From Pseudomonas sp. W4I3 (lineage in GTDB: Bacteria > Pseudomonadota > Gammaproteobacteria > Pseudomonadales > Pseudomonadaceae): DNA of 64,000 nucleotides. The stretch is from NCBI RefSeq assembly GCF_030816195.1, contig NZ_JAUSXS010000001.1, positions 5,417,501 through 5,481,500 of the forward strand. The letters are read 5' to 3'. Made by a program: the position numbers and the translations under genes. The notes below the pieces were generated by a model. That model ran no database searches. It saw only the letters and a program-made list of their open reading frames with translations, and had not been told where the DNA came from. Below, piece by piece: positions 58,149 through 64,000 of the stretch (the stretch's first letter is position 1; each line of letters begins with the position of its first letter).

Positions 58149-59201
58149 ATGACGCTTTTCATAGATGTCGATGACGCTGCACGCCTGTTTACCCAAGTGG
58201 GCATCCGGCGCGCTATCCGCGACATGGCGACCTACATCAAGGCTGACTACGCACGCTGGGCGCACTTTGATAAATCGCCGCGCACCGCCAACCACTCGGC
58301 AGCAGGCGTCATCGAACTGATGCCCACGGACGATGGCCAGCAGTATTCATTCAAATACGTGAACGGCCATCCGCACAACGGCCAGCAGAACCTGCTGACG
58401 GTCATGGCTTTCGGTGTCCTGGCTGATGTGCAGAGTGGCTATCCCACCCTGCTCAGCGAACTGACCTTGACCACTGCCGTGCGTACCGCCGCAACGTCCG
58501 CGCTGGTGGCGCAGTCCTTGGCTCGCTCGAATGCGACCTCGATGGCCCTCATCGGCAACGGTGCCCAAAGTGAATTCCAGGCGCTCGCCTTTCATGACCT
58601 GTTGAGCATCAGCGAAATCCGCATCTTCGATATCGATCACGACGCGTCCCTCAAGTTGAAGCATAACCTCGCGATGTTTCCGGACATCGAAGTCATTCTG
58701 GCCGGCTCCGTGAAGGAAGCAGTCAAAGGCGCGGATATCGTCACCACGGTCACCGCCGACAAAGCCTATGCAACGATTCTGACCCCCGACATGATCGAGC
58801 CCGGCATGCACATCAATGCGGTCGGCGGTGACTGCCCGGGTAAAACCGAACTGCATGCCGATATCCTGCGCAACGCCCGGGTCATCGTCGAATTCGAGCC
58901 GCAGACACGCATTGAGGGCGACATTCAGCAACTGGAAGCCGACTCTCCCGTGATCGAATTTTTCCGGATTGCGCGGGGTGAAGTGGTTGGACGCGAAAAC
59001 GATACGCAGGTGACTGTCTTCGATTCGGTGGGCTTTGCCTTGGAGGACTTTTCGTCACTGCGCTACCTCAACGATCTGGCCCAGGCACAGCAAATCGGTC
59101 GACGCATCCACCTCGTACCGACGCCGGCCAACATCAAGAACCTCTTTCAACTGCTGGATCCGCTACCGGCCAAAACCTCGCGCCTGCGCACCGTCAACTG
59201 A
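58149..59201 (+). CDS. Ornithine cyclodeaminase
   Basis: A 350-residue member of the ornithine cyclodeaminase/mu-crystallin family, which converts L-ornithine to L-proline and ammonia using NAD. The substrate side contains YSFKYVNGHPHNGQQNLLTVMAFG with the conserved Lys region, and the Rossmann fold has IGNGAQSEFQ. The C-terminal ITPD-like TPDMIEPGMHINAVGGDCPGKTEL fits true ornithine cyclodeaminases of the 350-residue type better than the shorter alanine-dehydrogenase-like members. Context with a polyamine deacetylase, permease and Lrp regulator suggests ornithine/polyamine catabolism to proline. Confidence 0.9.
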   Translation: MTLFIDVDDAARLFTQVGIRRAIRDMATYIKADYARWAHFDKSPRTANHSAAGVIELMPTDDGQQYSFKYVNGHPHNGQQNLLTVMAFGVLADVQSGYPTLLSELTLTTAVRTAATSALVAQSLARSNATSMALIGNGAQSEFQALAFHDLLSISEIRIFDIDHDASLKLKHNLAMFPDIEVILAGSVKEAVKGADIVTTVTADKAYATILTPDMIEPGMHINAVGGDCPGKTELHADILRNARVIVEFEPQTRIEGDIQQLEADSPVIEFFRIARGEVVGRENDTQVTVFDSVGFALEDFSSLRYLNDLAQAQQIGRRIHLVPTPANIKNLFQLLDPLPAKTSRLRTVN

Positions 59202-59344
59202 TCGGAATGGCCGCCCCCCAGCCACTTGGCGAGGGGGCCATCGCCTTCCAGGCATGCCTGTGATTAGCCGCTGTATTTCTAACAAGAACGCTCGACACCT
59301 ACTTTCTGCCAAAACTCAAAAACATAAAATCAAGAGGTTTTGCA

Positions 59345-60775
59345 ATGAAATCGAATTCTTCCGGGCTGCTTGAACAGCCCGCGCTGCAGCGCACGCTGGG
59401 CAATCGTCACATCCAGCTAATGGCCATGGGCGGTGCCATTGGTACCGGCCTGTTCATGGGCTCCGGGAAGATCATCGCCCTCTCCGGGACGTCGATCATC
59501 CTCATCTACATGATCATCGGACTGTTCGTGTTTTTCGTCATGCGTGCCATGGGCGAAATGCTCCTGTCCAATCTCAACTTCAAAACCTTTGCCGACTTCG
59601 CCGGTGCGTACCTCGGCCCGCGCGCAGCATTCTTCCTCGGCTGGTCGTACTGGCTGAGCTGGAGCGTGGCGGTGATCGGCGATGCCGTCGTGGTCGGCGG
59701 ATTTTTCCAGTATTGGTTTCCCGACGTGCCGGCGTGGATACCCGCGGTCGGGATGCTGGCGACCCTGTTCGCGCTCAACGTGCTGACGGTCAGGCTGTTC
59801 GGGGAGGTGGAGTTCTGGTTCGCAATCATCAAGATCATTGCGGTGGTGACCCTGATCGGCGTCAGCACCGTGCTGATTGCCAGCTCGTTCGTCTCACCCA
59901 GCGGGGTCACCGCGTCCCTGAGCCACCTGGTGGATAAACAGGCAGCGTTCCCTAACGGATTGTTCGGCTTCTTTGCCGGATTTCAAATGGCGATTTTCTC
60001 CTTCGCCGGCACTGAGCTGATTGGCACAGCCGCCGCCGAAACTCGATCTCCGGAGAAAACCCTGCCCAAGGCAATCAACTCGATTCCGCTGCGGATCATC
60101 TTGTTCTACGTGCTGGCCCTGATCTGCATTATTGCTGTGACGTCCTGGCAGCAGGTGTCCGCAATCAAGAGCCCGTTTGTCGAACTGTTTCTTGTGGCAG
60201 GGTTCCCCGCAGCAGCTGGCATCGTCAACTTCGTGGTACTGACGTCTGCGGCGTCATCGGCAAACAGCGGCGTATTTTCATCGAGCCGTATGCTGTTCGG
60301 GTTGGCCAACCAAGACAACGCGCCCCACGTATTCCGACGGCTGTCGAGTAACAGCGTGCCGCTGTTGAGCTTGGCGTTCACGATGCTGTTGATGCTGGTG
60401 GGAGTATTGGTGCTGTTCGTCGTTCCGCAAGTCATGACAGCCTTTACTATCGTCTCTACCGTGTCGGCGATCCTGGTGATTTTCACGTGGTCGACGATCC
60501 TGGCGTCTTATATTGCCTATCGCAAAAAACGCCCTGATCTGCATGCGAAGTCGGCTTACAAGATGCCTGGGGGAGTACCGATGGCCTGGGTTTCCCTGGC
60601 GTTTCTGGGCTTTGTGCTCTGCCTGCTGGCGTTGCGGCCTGATACGCGTATTGCCCTGATGGTCATGCCGGGATGGTTCGTGTGGCTGGCAATTGCTTAT
60701 CAGTTGACTCGCGCCTTGAAGCCAACGTCTGACGCTATTCCTGGCAGGCAGAACGCGACAGTGGCGCAGCCCTAA
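59345..60775 (+). CDS. Amino acid permease (AAT family, CycA-like)
   Basis: A 476-residue, twelve-helix amino-acid/H+ symporter. The start of helix 1 (RHIQLMAMGGAIGTGLFMGSG) and FSFAGTELIGTAAAETRSPEKTLPKAIN are family signatures. It is nearest to D-serine/D-alanine/glycine (CycA) and related permeases by overall pattern, but the operon suggests ornithine, arginine or an acetylated derivative; the substrate is not fixed by sequence. AAGAGG lies 7 bases before ATG 59345. The 143-base gap from ornithine cyclodeaminase has an AACAAGAA (59281-59288) that could be an Hfq/Crc site. Confidence 0.88.
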   Translation: MKSNSSGLLEQPALQRTLGNRHIQLMAMGGAIGTGLFMGSGKIIALSGTSIILIYMIIGLFVFFVMRAMGEMLLSNLNFKTFADFAGAYLGPRAAFFLGWSYWLSWSVAVIGDAVVVGGFFQYWFPDVPAWIPAVGMLATLFALNVLTVRLFGEVEFWFAIIKIIAVVTLIGVSTVLIASSFVSPSGVTASLSHLVDKQAAFPNGLFGFFAGFQMAIFSFAGTELIGTAAAETRSPEKTLPKAINSIPLRIILFYVLALICIIAVTSWQQVSAIKSPFVELFLVAGFPAAAGIVNFVVLTSAASSANSGVFSSSRMLFGLANQDNAPHVFRRLSSNSVPLLSLAFTMLLMLVGVLVLFVVPQVMTAFTIVSTVSAILVIFTWSTILASYIAYRKKRPDLHAKSAYKMPGGVPMAWVSLAFLGFVLCLLALRPDTRIALMVMPGWFVWLAIAYQLTRALKPTSDAIPGRQNATVAQP

Positions 60776-60856
60776 TGAAACGAATGGCTTGATCCACTCG
60801 GACTCACCAAAAGCTGCTGGGTATGTACCACCGCCATCGGGCAAGCCTCAATACCT

Positions 60857-60953
60857 GTAGGAGCGAGCTTGCTCGCGAAAAACGCCCAGACAACGCGTTC
60901 ATTCTGGATAAACGAGTGGGCCCTGAGTGCTTCGCGAGCAAGCTCGCTCCTAC
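60857..60953. repeat. REPIN of the GTAGGAGCGAGCTTGC family
   Basis: Inverted REP pair of the second family, GTAGGA ends outward, between the permease and a convergent nitroreductase gene. Same arm sequence and length as 15696-15792. Confidence 0.9.
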
Positions 60954-60960
60954 AAAAACC

Positions 60961-61524
60961 TTACAGACCGGTCCAGGCCTGGACGAACGCTGTCAGGTCT
61001 TCCTTCGGCGCGGTGCGCGGCGGGTTCTGTGGGGTGCCCAGGTAGAGAAAGCCAATCACTTCCTCGCCAGCTGCCAGCCCCAGGCCTTTGGCGACGTGGG
61101 CCGAGTAGGACAATTCACCCGTGCGCCACACCGCACCAATCCCCTGGGCATAAGCCGCCAGCAGAATGCCGTGGGCCGCGCAGGCGGCTGCCAGCAGTTG
61201 TTCGGACTTGGGCACCTTGAAGTGCTCCTGCAGGCGAGCAATCACCACCACCACCAGCGGCGCGCGCAATGGGCCGTTCTGGGCCTTGTCGATCGCGGCT
61301 TGCGGGGCATCGGCATCGTGCAGGCGGGCGGCTTCGGCCAACAGCGTGCCCATCTGCTCACGGGCGGCACCTTCCACGGTGAGGAAACGCCACGGGCGCA
61401 ACTGGCCGTGGTCGGGCGCACGCATGGCGGCGGCGAACAGCACGTCGCGCTGCTCCTGGGTCGGTGCCGGTTCGAGCAAGCGCGGCACGGAAACACGGTT
61501 GAGCAAAGCGTCGAGAGCCTGCAT
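60961..61524 (-). CDS. YdjA-type nitroreductase family protein
   Basis: A 187-residue FMN-dependent nitroreductase-fold protein of the small YdjA group. MQALDALLNRVSVPRLLEPAPT at the N-terminus, APDHGQLRPWRFLTVEG (FMN phosphate contacts) and GIGAVWRTGELSYSAHVAKGLGLAAGEEVIGFLYLG are typical. It reduces nitro compounds or quinones with NAD(P)H, with unknown physiological substrate. It is a single gene, converging on the amino acid permease. Confidence 0.9.
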   Translation of the reverse strand: MQALDALLNRVSVPRLLEPAPTQEQRDVLFAAAMRAPDHGQLRPWRFLTVEGAAREQMGTLLAEAARLHDADAPQAAIDKAQNGPLRAPLVVVVIARLQEHFKVPKSEQLLAAACAAHGILLAAYAQGIGAVWRTGELSYSAHVAKGLGLAAGEEVIGFLYLGTPQNPPRTAPKEDLTAFVQAWTGL

Positions 61525-61663
61525 TGGCCACCTCCTGAAAAAAATGTGCGGTCATTCTAGCGGAATGAATCGGCATGCCACCAAACGATAATTGCTCTTA
61601 TTCAAACTGCCCCGCCCTGTTAGACTTTGCGACCACCTTTTTCGCCTTCGTTCAGGAAACTCG

Positions 61664-63103
61664 ATGTTCCGTTCGCTACTTCACCTGTGCGCAGCCTTGA
61701 TGGCCCTGGGCCTGACCGCCTGCGACGATGCCCCTCGGTTTACCCAGGCCGAGCCGGGTGAAGCGCGCGCTGGCGGTGCCACGACGGTGAACAAGCGTGA
61801 CCAGAACGCGTTTTCCCTGCCCTCGGCCAACCTGGCGCCCACCCGCCGCCTGGACTTCAGCGTCGGCAACAGTTTCTTTCGCAGCCCCTGGGTGATCGCG
61901 CCGTCCACCACCACCGCACGAGACGGCCTGGGCCCGCTGTTCAATACCAACGCCTGCCAGAACTGCCATATCAAGGACGGCCGAGGCCATCCACCGCTGG
62001 CCGACGCGCCGAACGCCGTGTCGATGCTGGTCCGCCTGTCGATCGCCGCGCCTGTTACCGAAAAGGAACCTTACGCCAAACTCATCGAGCAACTCGGCGT
62101 GGTGCCAGAGCCGGTGTATGGCGGGCAACTGCAGGACATGGCCGTGCCTGGCGTGGCCCCGGAGGGCAAGGTGCGGGTCGATTACACACCGGTGAACGTC
62201 CAGTTCAAGGACGGTACGGTGGTCGAGTTGCGCAAGCCCGACCTGCAGATCACCCAGCTCGGCTATGGCCCGATGCACCCCGACACGCGTTTCTCTGCGC
62301 GCATCGCTCCGCCGATGATCGGCCTGGGGCTGCTCGAAGCCATCAGCGACGCCGACATCCTGCGCAACACCGACCCGGAGACTGCTGACAGCGAAGCCAT
62401 CGTCGGCCGGGCGAACCAGGTGTGGGATGACGCCGAGCAAAAAACCGTACTCGGTCGGTTTGGCTGGAAAGCCGGGCAACCCAACCTCAATCAACAAAAT
62501 GTTCACGCGTTTTCTGGTGATATGGGCCTCACCACCTCCTTGAGACCCTTCGATGACTGCACCGACGCCCAAGTCGCCTGCAAACAGGCGCCCAACGGCA
62601 ACGGCCCCGATGGCGAGCCGGAAGTCAGCGACAACATCCTGCGCCTGGTGCTGTTCTATACGCGTAACCTCGCCGTGCCGCTGCGCCGCGACGTCAACGC
62701 TCCGCAGGTGCTGGCCGGCAAGAACCTGTTCTACCAGGCCGGTTGCCAGGGCTGTCACAAACCGACGTTCACCACGGCCGCCAACGCCGCTGAACCTGAA
62801 CTGGCCAACCAGGTGATCCGCCCCTACAGCGATTTGCTGCTGCACGACATGGGCGAAGGGCTGGCCGACAACCGTACCGAATTCAAGGCCGGTGGCCGCG
62901 ACTGGCGTACCCCGCCGTTGTGGGGCATCGGCCTGACGCAAGCCGTCAGTGGCCACACCCAGTTCCTGCATGACGGCCGCGCCCGCAACCTGCTCGAAGC
63001 CGTGCTCTGGCATGGCGGGCAAGCGCAAGCGGCGCAGCAGCATGTGTTGTCATTCGATGCCGAGCAGCGTGCCGCGTTGCTGGCGTTCCTGAATTCTCTA
63101 TAA
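61664..63103 (+). CDS. Di-haem oxidoreductase-like lipoprotein (DUF1111)
   Basis: A 479-residue exported protein. The signal is of lipoprotein type (MFRSLLHLCAALMALGLTAC). Two c-type haem motifs are seen, CQNCH near residue 103 and CQGCH near 363, as in the thiol-oxidoreductase/DUF1111 family related to di-haem peroxidases. In Pseudomonas this gene lies with imelysin genes in an iron-regulated cluster (PA4370-PA4373 by memory); an imelysin gene follows 31 bases downstream. ATG 61664 is selected; the frame is open for 24 codons upstream. A weak Fur-like AT-rich tract lies at about 61586-61604. Confidence 0.88.
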   Translation: MFRSLLHLCAALMALGLTACDDAPRFTQAEPGEARAGGATTVNKRDQNAFSLPSANLAPTRRLDFSVGNSFFRSPWVIAPSTTTARDGLGPLFNTNACQNCHIKDGRGHPPLADAPNAVSMLVRLSIAAPVTEKEPYAKLIEQLGVVPEPVYGGQLQDMAVPGVAPEGKVRVDYTPVNVQFKDGTVVELRKPDLQITQLGYGPMHPDTRFSARIAPPMIGLGLLEAISDADILRNTDPETADSEAIVGRANQVWDDAEQKTVLGRFGWKAGQPNLNQQNVHAFSGDMGLTTSLRPFDDCTDAQVACKQAPNGNGPDGEPEVSDNILRLVLFYTRNLAVPLRRDVNAPQVLAGKNLFYQAGCQGCHKPTFTTAANAAEPELANQVIRPYSDLLLHDMGEGLADNRTEFKAGGRDWRTPPLWGIGLTQAVSGHTQFLHDGRARNLLEAVLWHGGQAQAAQQHVLSFDAEQRAALLAFLNSL

Positions 63104-63134
63104 GCTTTGCCCCAATTACTGAAGGGAGCTCGAC

Positions 63135-64000
63135 ATGTTCCGTCCCAAGTTGTTGTTCACCAGCCTGGCCGCCCTCGCCCTCGGCGCCTGCTCGCCCCAG
63201 GACCCGCAAGCGGTGACCTCGGCGGCCATCGCCAAGCAAGTCATCCTGCCGACCTACAGCCGTTGGGTTGAAGCCGACCGTCAACTGGCCGTCAGCGCCC
63301 TGGCCTACTGCCAGGGCAAGGAAAGCCTGGACACCGCCCGCGCCGACTTCCTCCACGCGCAGAAAGCCTGGGCCGAGCTGCAACCGCTGCTGATCGGCCC
63401 GCTGGCCGAGGGCAACCGTGCCTGGCAGGTGCAGTTCTGGCCGGACAAGAAGAACCTGGTAGGCCGCCAGGTCGAGCAACTGGTTGCCAGCCAGCCACAG
63501 ATCGACGGCGCCGCCCTCGCCAAATCCAGCGTGGTGGTGCAAGGCCTGTCGGCCTACGAATATATCCTCTACGACGCCAAGCCTGACGTTGCCGACGAAA
63601 CCCAGAAAGCCCGGTACTGCCCGCTGCTGATCGCCATCGGCGAGCGCCAGAAAGCCCTGGCCGAAGAGATCCTGGCCAGCTGGAACAGCACCGACGGCAT
63701 GCTGGCGCAGATGACCAAGTTCCCGAACCAGCGCTATGCCGATTCCCACGAAGCCATCGCTGACCTGCTGCGCGTGCAAGTGACCGCCCTGGACACCCTG
63801 AAGAAAAAACTCGGCACGCCGATGGGCCGCCAGACCAAGGGCATCCCGCAACCGTTCCAGGCCGATGCCTGGCGCAGCCAGTCGTCGCTGCAAAGCCTTG
63901 AAGCCAGCCTCGCGGCCGCCCAGACCGTTTGGGTGGGTGTGGACAACAAAGGCTTGCGCGGTCTGCTGCCGGCAGAGCAGAAAGCCCTGGCCGAAAAGAT
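63135..64000 (+). CDS. Imelysin-family (peptidase M75-like) lipoprotein, cut by the window end
   Basis: The first 288 codons of an imelysin-like protein; the stop lies beyond base 64000. It begins with a lipoprotein signal (MFRPKLLFTSLAALALGAC), and AGGGAG precedes ATG 63135. The imelysin domain covers the rest (VILPTYSRWVEADRQL, RADFLHAQKAWAEL). The family GxHxxE motif appears as GLSAYE, with Ser in place of His. Imelysins are periplasmic or surface iron-uptake proteins; insulin-cleaving protease activity has been reported for one of them. It shares an operon with the di-haem protein upstream. Confidence 0.9.
   Translation, partial: MFRPKLLFTSLAALALGACSPQDPQAVTSAAIAKQVILPTYSRWVEADRQLAVSALAYCQGKESLDTARADFLHAQKAWAELQPLLIGPLAEGNRAWQVQFWPDKKNLVGRQVEQLVASQPQIDGAALAKSSVVVQGLSAYEYILYDAKPDVADETQKARYCPLLIAIGERQKALAEEILASWNSTDGMLAQMTKFPNQRYADSHEAIADLLRVQVTALDTLKKKLGTPMGRQTKGIPQPFQADAWRSQSSLQSLEASLAAAQTVWVGVDNKGLRGLLPAEQKALAEK

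Noticed and set aside
61586..61604. A Fur box before the di-haem oxidoreductase
   Set aside because: GATAATTGCTCTTATTC has only partial symmetry; too weak to call as a feature.

Overview
The window is chromosomal DNA from a Pseudomonas of the fluorescens group. The evidence is the high-GC coding style, recognisable Pseudomonas genes (mvaT, the argJ-secA block, the edd-glk-gltR-gtrS/gap block, acetylpolyamine amidohydrolase, HemO) and many REP/REPIN palindromes of the GTGGGAGGGGGCTTGC type typical of that group. I found no rRNA, tRNA, CRISPR array, prophage or complete insertion sequence.

Layout. 1-12 kb: the tail of an OprD-type porin, then a core block (MscS channel, YajQ, ketopantoate reductase, a sensor kinase, cobalamin adenosyltransferase, Nudix/ThiE fusion, argJ, secA, DciA-like protein). 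A non-coding transposon-like element of about 0.5 kb interrupts it at 5738-6246. 12-20 kb: HerA-like ATPase, an amino-acid-type chemoreceptor, a glycosyltransferase/deacetylase/flippase trio, purU and mvaT. 20-29 kb: exonuclease I and a tightly overlapping six-gene membrane operon (RDD, SpoIIM, DUF4129, DUF4350, MoxR, DUF58). 29-40 kb: PilZ protein, a small lipoprotein, pyruvate kinase, an FAD/2Fe-2S reductase, class I fumarase, and a DctBD/MifSR-type two-component system followed by an MFS 2-oxoacid transporter with a visible sigma-54 promoter. 40-48.4 kb: an AraC regulator divergent from a monooxygenase-like gene, then the Entner-Doudoroff glucose block with two HexR-type operators. 48.5-53.6 kb: an iron-regulated haem uptake system (ECF sigma, anti-sigma, TonB receptor, haem oxygenase). 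53.7-64 kb: a second chemoreceptor, an Lrp/acetylpolyamine-amidohydrolase/ornithine-cyclodeaminase/permease cluster, a nitroreductase, and a di-haem oxidoreductase/imelysin pair cut by the window end.

Themes. Central carbon flux (gap, edd, glk, pyk, fumarase, 2-oxoacid uptake) and its regulators lie within about 18 kb. Iron and haem functions occupy the right side. Three otherwise normal genes (sensor kinase, argJ, mvaT) each carry one extra base that breaks the frame. Because argJ is needed for arginine synthesis, sequencing error and real mutation must be separated before these genes are interpreted. REPINs sit only between genes, mostly just after stop codons.
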